Shown here: one piece after another, positions 37,871 to 48,145 of the stretch | Layout of the letters: each line of letters begins with the position of its first letter | Numbering within the stretch: the first letter of the stretch is position 1 | NCBI GenBank assembly: GCA_002900995.3 | Contig: CM035313.1 | Coordinates: 2,294,001-2,358,000, forward strand | DNA: 64,000 nucleotides | Origin: Ganoderma boninense | Taxonomy: Eukaryota > Basidiomycota > Agaricomycetes > Polyporales > Polyporaceae | Direction: 5' to 3' | The notes under the pieces: generated by a model | Told to the model about the DNA's origin: nothing | Database searches by the model: none | The model's input: the letters and a program-made list of their open reading frames with translations, nothing else | Program-made: the position numbers and the translations under genes

Positions 37871-40812
37871 ATGCTTTCCCATCCCCGCCCCCTCCTCGAC
37901 AACCCACCCCACGATCTTTCCGTACACCACGCATCCGCCCAGCCCGCTCTCTACCACGTCGCTCCCCATTCCATCCCCCACAATTCCATCCACCACCACC
38001 CCTTCCCCATCCCCGCCCCCACTTCGACCCAAGGCTCTCCCTCGACCCACCCCACGACCTCCACCACCCCCCTCAGAACCAGACCTGCGTTCCCGCCCTC
38101 ATCCCTCCGGGCATGGACCCGTCCAGGTCGACATCCGCACCTTCTACCCCTACACGCCCAACGAGGTCAAGCACAGGAAACGCACCACCCGCGCACAACT
38201 CAAGGTTCTAGAGGGCGTATACAAGTATGACACAAAGCCCAACGCGTCCCTCCGCAAGAAGCTCGCTGCCGAGCTTGACATGACCCCGCGCGGTGTCCAG
38301 GTACGCCCCCCCTCGCTCCCGTCGCGTCCCCCTTCACCCCTTTGCTTTCTCCGACGCGCTCTTATCTCTCCCTTTGTCCTCACTCGCGTCTTTGCTCATC
38401 TCTTTCCTTCCCCTAGGTCTGGTTCCAAAACCGTCGCGCGAAAACCAAGCAGCAGGCGAAGAAAGCAGAAGCCGCTGCCGCAACCGGCTCCTCCTCCAAG
38501 CACACAGCGCTCGACAGCGTTGCTGGCACGTCTCCTTCCAACCCTCCCATCGCTCCCCGGCCGGAAGTAGATGGTGACGACGATCATAAAGAGTTGGATG
38601 AGGACGCGCTCTCTCCAGCGCCTCCTTCCCCGCAGCCTCGCTCGGAAGAAACAGCCCCGGAGGATGCTGACCGTATGCCTCCCGTCTCCTCGGATGCACC
38701 CAACTCAAACGAGAACGAGAACGAGCATCTCAACTCTACTTCTGATAGCCGCCGTGGATCTATCGCCCCTTCCCACCCACTTCCATCCTGGGCGACAAGC
38801 TCTCCCTCGGCGTCCTCTCCTGTATCTGCACCACAGCCTACAACAGCGCCCACATCTGCGAACGCAAGTCCCAGTTCCGCAGTCCATGTCAACGCCCATG
38901 TACGCCTGTCCACGCATCCCCCGTCAGCAACTGCCTACTCCAACAACCACCTCGCCCCGCCCGATGTCTATGCGCAGCGTCGAACATCCCTACCCGTCGC
39001 TTCCCTTTCTCCCCATGCTGCCTCGCGTCTGGGTTTAGGGCAGAAGCGCGGCTTCGACCCGTCTCGACGGCGCCTCTCATCAGACGTGAGTGGGCATGGA
39101 GGCCATCGCATGCTCGCCCACCCATACATGCACGTCGCCACGACCGCCAACGGCAGCAACGGATACAACGACGGTAATGACGGTGCATATCACCCACCGA
39201 TGCGTCGACCACAGCTCATGGCGCGGATGAGTGTGCCCTTCCCCCCGCCTGGTGCGCACCAGAATCACCTTCATCCTGGCCATCCGCATGGTATCCCGAT
39301 GGTGCCCTCCCAAGGCCGGCCGCCGCTCCCTACCCAACACTCGTATGACGTCTCTGGTATGCCGGCTTCTCCTCAGGCTATGTACGGCCATGGTCCGCCC
39401 CTCGGCTACGACCCCTTGGCTCCTCGACACTCGATCGATGGCAGTGCGCTGGGGCTTGTGCGCATGCACCCGCACATGGACATGGGTATGCAACAGCAGA
39501 TGAACGGCGGCATGGCCGAAGGATATGGTATGGACATGAATGTTGGCCCGCTCGATCAGCGCGGATACGTGATCTCACAGCGACCATATGAGCCTCCTGT
39601 TCCCGGTCCGCTCCCATCACCGAACTACTCGTTTGGAAACCCGTTCGGCCCGACCTCGTCGTCGAACTCGTCGAGCAGTTCGGCCTCTGGGACACCGCCG
39701 AATGGCACGTCGCCGCCACTTCTGTCATTGCCCAGGCGTCCAAGCGAAGGCGGAGTATCGGATGCGGACACGGAGGAAAGCAGCGCTGGGCCACTGTCAA
39801 GGTTTGGCAGCGTGGCCAGTCTCGGAGGCGGCAGTGAGGTCAGCTGGACGAGCGCCCACACGTCGGAGGGCGGGCTGGTCGAAGGAGCAGCAGCAGAGGA
39901 GGGAAACATCTGTGCGAGTAGGAGGGAGAGCTGGTGAGTCATAGTCCGTCCTCGTGTTCTCAACCAATTTGCCTGTTCTTCGCATCCTTCAAAAAGTCTT
40001 GGTTTTCGCCCTTCACCTCCCCTCGTGCTGTTCTCTGTTTTTCTACACCCGTGTCCAAAAGTATCGTAGTCGACGGGCGCTGACGAGCTTCTGCCCTGTG
40101 CAGCGCGTCTGGACACTTCCTCGAACTTTTTGAAGATCTCGATGTCGGAAGCAACGGTGGCACGCCTGCCCCACCTTCCATCCACGAGCAGCACCAACAT
40201 CAGCTCCGCCACGCGTCCTCCTCCTCCCATCTTCCCCCAGGCAACTATCCCACGCATCATATCCCCACGCATATGGCTGGTGGACAGGTTCCTCAGACTA
40301 CAACTGACGGGGATGACGGATACCCATCACCGTCGTCGGTGTCGACAATATCAGCCGGCAGCGGCCACAGTCACCAGCACACTGCTCTCGAGCCCGCCAA
40401 CCAGCATGCTCATGTGGTGAACGGCAACGGGGCCCGCATAGGGCAAGGCCACCCCAGGACGAATAACACCTCGAGCGAACTTGCCTTCGCGCTGCAGGAT
40501 GCACCGGCGAAGGGTGACATCGGGCACCTACAGTACCCAGACTACGGGTCAATTGGAGGCGAGACGATGGCCAACGAACACGGGTACCCTCAGTATGCAC
40601 AGGAGCAGGCACACCACCCGCAAGCGGACTATACGAAGGGACAGGGTCACTTCCCAACCGTTTACGAAGGATACGTTTACCCTTCACCAGGAGATGGCCA
40701 AATGGCAGGCGGCAATGAGGCATATGCGGCCGGTGCGATCGAGCTGTCACACATGTGCGTGCCGGCGTCCGAGGGGGTCCACTTCATGGGTGGATATATG
40801 CAGTGCTCGTAA
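37871..40812 (+). CDS. Homeodomain transcription factor (frame breaks near N-terminus)
   Basis: DNA-binding regulator with one homeodomain, not of the mating-type HD1/HD2 kind as far as can be seen. The homeodomain spans about 38127-38470: FYPYTPNEVKHRKRTTRAQL, helix 2 region ASLRKKLAAELDM, recognition helix VQVWFQNRRAKTKQQ. Supported exons: up to 38300, 38417-39933, 40104-40812; the WFQNRR motif is split by the intron at 38301-38416. The ~740 residues after it are disordered, rich in Ser/Pro/His/Gly/Met. The start is uncertain. The ATG at 37871 opens a natural-looking His/Pro frame, but reaching the homeodomain frame needs either a 169- or 205-nt intron ending at 38126, or one missing base in each of two C-runs (about 38021 and 38118). 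Confidence 0.8.
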
Positions 40813-43583
40813 TCCTGGGCTTTGGTCGGCGAGCCATGTGCTAGCCATCCTATTCTCCTGCACCACCATCCCCCTTATAACTGCGGCCCGTGACCCCAAG
40901 GATATTCGACATAGCGTCTGCGAAAGGTCCTTCGCGACCGCTCACCATTTGCACTTCCTGCCCGCCTAACAGCGTGTCTGCGACCTCGCTTGTAACACCA
41001 CCTGCATGCCGCTGCAGCCCTTTCTCCTCCGCGGATGCGCCCCAGGCGATCATGTACCTTGTCCCGCGCGTATCTGCGTTGTTGTCCCGCGCTGTCTGTA
41101 CGCCGCTTCTCGTCTGCTCGCATGCACCGTTTTCGCATAGCTATACCTGCACTTGCTCTAATGCTGCCTCCGCTTCCTTGTCGTCACCGCCACCACATCG
41201 CGCACAATGTGTGCCTTCGAGACCTTTCATTTCGCTCACGCCCTTCGTTCGTTCTGTTCGGTTTGCTGCCCTCGCAACTACACTGTCTCTAAGGCTGGGT
41301 TTCTGGTCCACGGTTTATCTTCTGGCACAATCCCGGACTTGGTATTCTCCGCTGTTCGATCTTCCCGTTTGCCTCCTCGTTCGCCCTTTGTTCTCTCCTT
41401 ATTTACATCCGTAACATATCCATACAATACAGTCGTCTTTCTTTCATATCTGTGTACAACTATGATATCCCTAACTACACGCTTTCGCCTTTTCGAATTC
41501 GCTTCTGCCGTCTCGTGTCTGTTTGGCCTCGTTTCTTCTGCTTCGCATCGTCGCCCGGACCCGATTCGTGCAACTTATCATTACACTTATTGCCCATCTT
41601 TCGTCATGTTTCGTCCACCATTGGGCACCCTTGCACACGTCTGGCCGCTGCATCGCTGACCTCATAGGCAGCACGTCGGCCCCACCGCACCCGCTGCCAC
41701 GACCTTCTAGCCTCGAAGGTCGCAGCTCAGGTGACTGTGCCAACGCAATCCCGGCGTGTATTCCTTTTACCCTAGAATCTTTGCATAGTTCGTCACCCTG
41801 TCTCTGGAGCTCTCCATCCTCTCCATCATCCAACCAGCCCCCATCCCTTCGTCCTGCCAACGATCACAACTCGGAAGTTCCTCATCCTCCTCGATGCACC
41901 AGGCTCACGCCGTCACGTTCCTTGCTCCCGTCGGCTCCTCCGGTCTCAATTCTCCATATGCCTGTCTCTTCTCTGTGATCGTCCTGCGGCTTCGCACGCT
42001 ACTTATAACATACTTACTGTACGCTCAGGGGACGCACGCGGCGCTCGTCCCCACCCAATAATTGCCGCCGCCCCAGCTTCCGCCGTCGCTCCTTTCCCCA
42101 CCGACCCAGGCTCCTTTCCGATGTGATGTTTGGCGATAGGGATTGAGGAGGCGTGCGCGATTGGCTGGTCCTGTACATAGCACCTCCGACCACACCATGT
42201 AAACCAGTTCCAGTACAGTGTACTCTCGCCGTTATCAAATCAGAATTCAGATCGCCATTCATCATCATACGCGCGTTGAGATCCACCGCCTCCGGTGGCC
42301 AGTGCGAGTTCACATGTTCACAGCAACTCGGCAGTCGCGCATCAAGCGGTCGAAGGAATGAGGATGGTCATGGACGCATGGGAACTGAGAACTGATTGGA
42401 GAGACCGACTATGCTATGGACACTGCAGGGCCGCGGACCGGCGCAACTCCTCTCGCAACTCCGACACAGCCACTGCCCGCGAGACGTCTGCCCGGTCCAG
42501 TCGACGTCCAACCTTCTTCCCCTAAGCTCCACAGCACATCGCCGCACGATGCCAGATCGACGTCAACCGCGCCGTCGTCCCGAGTCTGGCAACTACACCG
42601 CGGTGGGATCGTCGCACAGATGATAAACGGCAGCCAAAACGACAACGATCGACGGGCTTCCAGCGCAACCAGCAATCGAATTCGCGAATTCGTGAACCCG
42701 GTATCCACATCCATATATCCACAGGAGACACATGCTCAGATACGATGGGAACGCGCGACACGGCGCGCGATGCTGGTTCACTGGGAGATGCCACAAGTGA
42801 ATCGCGATGATAGCGTACAGAGTTGGCGCTGCCAGTCACCAGCCTCCTCCTCCACCCTCCTCCCACCCCTCTAGATCACCCGACGTCCGTGTCCGTGTCC
42901 GTGGGCACGGGCAGACAGGCAGGCACGGAGGCGCGGTCCCGTCCAACTCCCTCTGTGTGGCCGTGTCTGACAGCGTCCATCACGATCGGCACCAGCCCCA
43001 AAAAGTCGTCCGGCTCTTGAGGCGATGAGCATTTAGTTCACGGCGCTGCGGCGGTGCTTGGTCCTGGCGTGCGGGTGCGGTGAGGTGTTGAGGGCTCGAG
43101 CCGGGCCACACAACGCTAGACGGCTTTAGGGCGTGTGGGAGCCGCCTCGGCGGCCCGAAAGGCGCAAGCTTCGGAAGAAAGAAGACCGAGCCCGGGTCCC
43201 GAGCATACGGCGATTCGAGCTTGCAGCGGAACTCGGAATACGACAAACTGCGCCTTCGTGTCATCCCATTCGACCGCCGTATGTAACAGGAAGCGCACGA
43301 CGCCGAGTGCGCGCGCGCGCCAAGGCATCAAGTCGACCTGACAAAGTGGAGGTCGGGCGGAGCTAATCCGCTTGTTGTGATAGATGAACGGCGACCATGG
43401 AAGGAGGCTTCGTGGGTGGGCGTGCATCCGTGGATTTGTGGACGTCAGCGATGCGTCTTCTGCGGGAGGACTCGGGCGCAGCGGCTGATAGAAGTTGGCG
43501 CGAGACGAGTATAAGCTTGGGTGTCGATTGCGTCCTGGGTCATCGAAGGGCAATCTGTCGAACAAGCTGCCATGACTGATCTG
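40813..43583. other. Gene-free stretch, 2.8 kb
   Basis: Follows the homeobox stop codon and precedes (tail to tail) the RING gene. The pyrimidine-rich part to about 42000 probably holds the homeobox 3' UTR. A plus-strand open frame at 42416-42874 has no family likeness, start context or splice partners. Nothing else recognised. Confidence 0.45.
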
Positions 43584-45389
43584 TTAGAGCTTGGTAATAT
43601 TTGTAGGTGGGATGACTGGGCCACCGAAAGACGGAGGATATTGGGAATGTTGCATCGGAGGCATTCCGTACGGACGAGGCAAACCGAAACCCGTCCACCC
43701 CGGCCTGCCCAGATGAGGCGGCGTTGGCTCATTCGCATCGCTGTTCTCAGTGGCCCCAGCAACTCCGTTGCCTATGAGATGCGCGCGGGACGTGAGGATG
43801 TCATGAACCTGTCGAGATGGGCGAAACGCAACAGTCAGAGGCCGTTTACACATACAGATCCGACCACAACTACGAAGACATACTTGCATACGTAAACCAT
43901 GCATCGCCGCGCGTAAACCCCTGAGTTCTTCTGTAGTCCGCAGCAGGACTCTGCGGCTCGTGCGGCAGCAAGTGCACCATGGGCGCCGGAAAGCGTGACC
44001 ATGGACGAGTGGACGGTGGCAAGCGTATCTGGAAGAGACGTAGTAGGGTCCAGCGGCGGGACGGAGAACGTCGACGGTGAAGTTGCAGAGAATGATGTTC
44101 CTTGTGTGTACTGCATAGCAGGTGTCTGACCAAGTGGCGAGAATGGTGATGAAGCGTAAATCACGTTCGAGGTTGTGTTCTGATGTAATGAAGGGTACGA
44201 AGAAGCTGGAGGTGATAACGGCCCGTAAGCCTGTCCAACAGATGGAAGTGGAGGATGTGGCACGGAGGTCCCGGACGTATTTCTGTGTCGATTCTGGTTG
44301 GCCAACGCTTGTGGCGTGGCCTCCTCGGGTAGCGGGAAGTAAGACGCGATGTCTATGGAATCCCGAGAAGCAGAGGACGAAATGCTTTCTGGAATGACTG
44401 TGGTAGGAGCAGCAGCCAAGTCCTGGGCTAGCTGGTGTTCAAAAGCTGCCGTCGCTTCCAAGTCCTCTGGCGGGTCCTCTGGTGGTAGCTCAGGCTGTGC
44501 ATCAGGGCGATACCAAGGACCAAGAGCGTGTTTGACAGCGAACATCTCGTTGCGAAGTGTGTGGACGACGTTTTCTAAAGCCGTTAATCTTAACCGCAAC
44601 ATGACGTTCTCCGCAGCCAAGTCAGAGACGGGCCCGTCGGCGGGGGTGCCGGATGCCGAAGACGGGGAAGCGGATGTTGCGGGCTGACAGAGACGACGTT
44701 GAGATGACATGCTAAGAATAATACAGGGTTGGGGCATACCTTGTCTTCCGAGTGCTCGCAGGAATATGTTTCGGATGAGTTGTTGGAAGTGGGGGAGGCG
44801 TCGACAGGAGGGTGAGAACATTGATGACCCTTGATGTCTCTCCTTAAAATAAGGAGAGGGCAGCGTGCATCCGGACAGGGAAGGTGGATGTATTGACAGG
44901 CATCGTTGAGATGGCCTGGAAGGAGGAGACGTTGGCAGGTGTAGGGGCAGCCGAGAGGCTGTTGGGGACAGCGGACGATCAATTCGTCGACCAACTGGAA
45001 CATTTGGAGACACATGAGATGGAAGTGAAGCAGGTGAAGAGGAGTTGAAACATACGTTGCGGATGACCGGGTCTGCTGGGGCAAGGTCATTAAGGGAGAG
45101 AGGAGTTCTGTCAATTGGACATTGCCGGTTGACGGTGATGGCCTGTGCGATGCAGTCGTAACAGAAGGTATGACAGCAGGTGCGAGTGGTGCAGGGCTCT
45201 ACAAAGGGGGATCTGAGAAGAGGAGTTGAGTGAGCATGGATGTATGTCGGAGTCGAGGAGGGGGACGACCAACCGGCATATGCAGCAGACCTAGCGTCGG
45301 AGCCGTGGTGAGTGTTGCTGTAGTAGGCAGAGGACGACATTGCTTACGAGGTTAGCGTTTGCAGGACTGAGGTAGGAAAAAGAGGCCAT
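43584..45389 (-). CDS. RING finger and TRAF-type zinc-finger protein (one putative frameshift)
   Basis: Probable E3 ubiquitin ligase of the RING-TRAF type. Exons: 45389-45348, 45290-45274 (17 nt), 45212-45056, 44994-44740, 44683-43884, 43808-43584. The 17-nt exon supplies the first RING cysteine pair (VCCICR). It is followed by SPFVEPCTTRTCCHTFCYDC and CPIDR, giving a C3HC3D RING like those of TRAF proteins. Next come TRAF-type zinc fingers (CPQQPLGCPYTCQR, HLNDACQYIHLPC, CPLLILRRDIKGHQC), a leucine-zipper-like coil (ENVMLRLRLTALENVVHTLR), a disordered Pro/Ser stretch, and a final coiled coil (ELRGLRAAMHGLRMQ / VHDILTSRAHLIGN). Near 43941 the coil continues only if one C is restored in a C-run; a 56-nt intron with a poor donor is the alternative. 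About 498 aa if intact. Confidence 0.82.
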
Positions 45390-45808
45390 GAGAGGGAAGC
45401 GGATGAGAGGGACGAATGTCGAGTGCCACTGCCGTGCAAGCGTTGCTTCCCGCTCCGACGCGGTGTTCCGTCCCCGGCCCGACGCTCGCCGCCATTCCGT
45501 TCGTGCCGCTATCGCAGACCGCACAGCGAGGGACAGCGTCGGGTCATCCTCCTCTCTGCTCATCCTCGCCCGCATGTTTTTGTCGTGGACGACGGCGAGT
45601 CCCAGCCGCCAGCGTGCTCATCCTTTACCCCGCCATACTCCCTCCGTGCCGCATCATTGTCCACGGCGTAGCCTCGGGCCCGGTCCCGCAACACTGACGG
45701 TCCGGCCTCAGACTCCTGACCCGCGACTGCTTGACCCACTCCCGTGTCCCCATCCCTTAAAGACCATGCAGGGAACACGGACGTCTCACCATCCCTCCTC
45801 GCTCAGCC
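45390..45808. promoter_or_regulatory. Divergent intergenic between RING and DUF2264 genes
   Basis: 419 bp carrying both promoters. Open frames here are GC-rich noise. No TATA box obvious. Confidence 0.4.
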
Positions 45809-47853
45809 ATGACCTCCTTCGCCTATACCACCCCCTTCGCCCCCAATCCAATTCAGTCCAAGCATCAACTTGCCCAGTATCTCGTCAGCCTCCTTGACCC
45901 TCTTGCCTCCCACACCTCTCCTGCGGGTGCCCGCATTCATCTAGGTTTCACTGGAACGCACTTCGACGAAACTGCTGCTCATCTCGAGGGCTTTGCACGT
46001 CCTCTCTGGGGCCTTGCCTCCTTCCTCTCAGGCGGCGGCTCTTACCCCGGTCTCGACCATTGGCTCCGCGGTTTCGCATCTGGCACCAATCCCGACCATG
46101 GTGAATTCTGGGGCAACATGCGCGACAAAGATCAGCGTATGGTCGAATGTTCCCCCATCGGCTTTTCCCTTGCAGTCGCAAAGGACCAAATTTGGGATAC
46201 TCTCCCAGATCAAGCGAAGCGCAATCTTGAGAACTGGCTCGGCGGCATGAACGACAAGCAGATGCCCAATACCAACTGGCTGTGGTTCCGTGTACGTACC
46301 ACCTTTTCGTCTCTACCTTCCGCCCCGTTGACTAAGCTATCTTTCAGGTTTTCGCCAATCTCGGTTTGTCCAAGGTCGGCTCCCCGCGCTTTGACGCCAA
46401 GCGCATGAAAGCAGACCTGGATCATCTGGACACGTTCTATATTGGTGACGGATGGTCGCGGGACGGGCCAGAAGGCGTCGTACAACTCGATTACTATTCA
46501 TCGTCATTCGCCATTCAGTACGCACAACTCGTCTACTCAAAGTTGGCTCAAGAGGAAGACCCGGCCCGGTGCGACGAGTACCGCAACCGCGCCCGCCAGT
46601 TCGCTTTAGACTTCGTGCACTATTTTGACGAGCAGGGTGAATGACTAGTTGGATGCCGGTCTCGAATGGTCGCATTGATCACTTTCTTTCACCTGTGCAG
46701 GTCGCGGCATTACATTCGGCAGAAGTCTGACCTACCGCGCTGCCATGTCCTCCTTCTGGGGAGCCCTGGCGTTCGCCGACGTCGACCTTCCCGCACCTCT
46801 CACATGGGGCGTTGTCAAAGGCCTTCTGCTCCGCAATCTTCGCTACTGGGCCCGCCAGCCTGGCGCATACAATAGCGACGGCACCTTCACGATCGGCTAC
46901 GTCTACCCTAACCACAACATGACTGAGAACTACAACTCCCCGGGTAGCCCCTACTGGTTCTGCAAGTCCTTCATCCCCCTCGCGTTGCCCGTCACGCATC
47001 CGTTCTGGACATCCCCCGAAGAGCCCCCTCCCCCGTCCCTGCTCAACACCGTTAAGCCCTCTACAAGCCGCTGCACATCGCGACGAACCGTGGCGGGCAC
47101 ACCTACGTGCTCTCCTCAGGACAGCAGTGCTCGTACCCAGTCAAGCAGAGCGCAGCCAAGTACGGCAAGTTCGCGTACTCGGCCGCCTTCGGCTACAGCG
47201 TCCCCTCCGGCTCGCTCACCCTCGAGGAGCACGCGCCAGACTCCGCCCTCGCGCTCTCCGCCGACGCCGGCGAGACCTGGAAGCTCCGTCGCGAGACCCG
47301 CGAGGCGCGTTTCGAGGGGGCCGGCGAGCATGCTGTGCTCCGCTCGATGTGGTACCCGTGGCCGGACGTCGAGGTCGAGACGTGGCTCGTGCCCCCGACG
47401 GAGGACGCACCGCTCTGGCACCTGCGCGTGCACCGCATCCGCAGCGGGCGAGCGTTGATCTCTGCGGAGGGCGGCTGGGCGATCTTTGGGCAGGGCAAGG
47501 AGGACCGCGCGCTCGAGCCGTCCACAGGAGAGACGTACGGGACGCTCGAGGAGGGCGGCGAGGCGCGTGCTGCGTCGAAGGCTGGGGTGTCTGGGATTGC
47601 GGAGCTGCGTGGGAGGACAGGCAGGACAGGCAAAGCGATGCGGACGGACGCGAACACCAACTTGATGGTCCCACGGGCGGTCATGCCGACGCTCATGGAG
47701 GAGCATGACGTGCAGGGGAGCGACATTTGGTTGGTCACGGCTGTGTTTGGGCTGCCAAGTAAGACTGGGGAGGAGGGTGCTACTCCCGGGTGGGAGGTGG
47801 AGTGGAAGAAAAGGCCAGTCATACCTGAAGCTATCGCTTCGCTCATCGCGTAG
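45809..47853 (+). CDS. DUF2264 protein (broken by one putative frameshift)
   Basis: Member of the DUF2264 family, fungal/bacterial proteins with an alpha/alpha-barrel-like N-terminal part, thought to be glycan-processing but not characterised. Exons 45809-46291, 46348-46636, 46701-47853. Family pattern: [123 protein letters not shown]. Around 47053-47060 the frame shifts by one base inside a conserved stretch: LLNTVK continues as [17 protein letters not shown] only in another frame, and no GT-AG intron fits. Restoring one G after GTTAAG heals it (about 641 aa). As written, translation stops at 47458, losing roughly the last 40 percent. Either a sequence error or a real null allele. Confidence 0.85.
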
Positions 47854-48145
47854 GATTACAGGGACGAGAAAATGAAGTATGTATCATTAGTTCTTATCCC
47901 CATGTTATACTTACAGTATTTTAGAGTTTGAGGGAATCAATCATCGCTGTTGGAGGACTGAAATTTTATTTGAGATTCCTTTGCATCGCTTCGGATCTGC
48001 AGTATAATTGATTGGGGCATGTGGCGATTGTATGAGCCTAACATGGCTGAGAGGAGCGTACATTCTGAATAGCGATAGCGATACAGGTCCTAATGTAACG
48101 TAACAAGAAAACAGAATTTTCCAAACAGGAGGCCAAACAACCCGT

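Noticed and set aside
42416..42874. Plus-strand 152-aa open frame
   Set aside because: No recognisable domain, no splice partners, overlapping frames on the other strand of similar length.
45291..45575. Minus-strand 94-aa open frame containing the start of the RING gene
   Set aside because: Only its last part (MASFSYLSPANANL) is coding; the rest is upstream sequence and intron.
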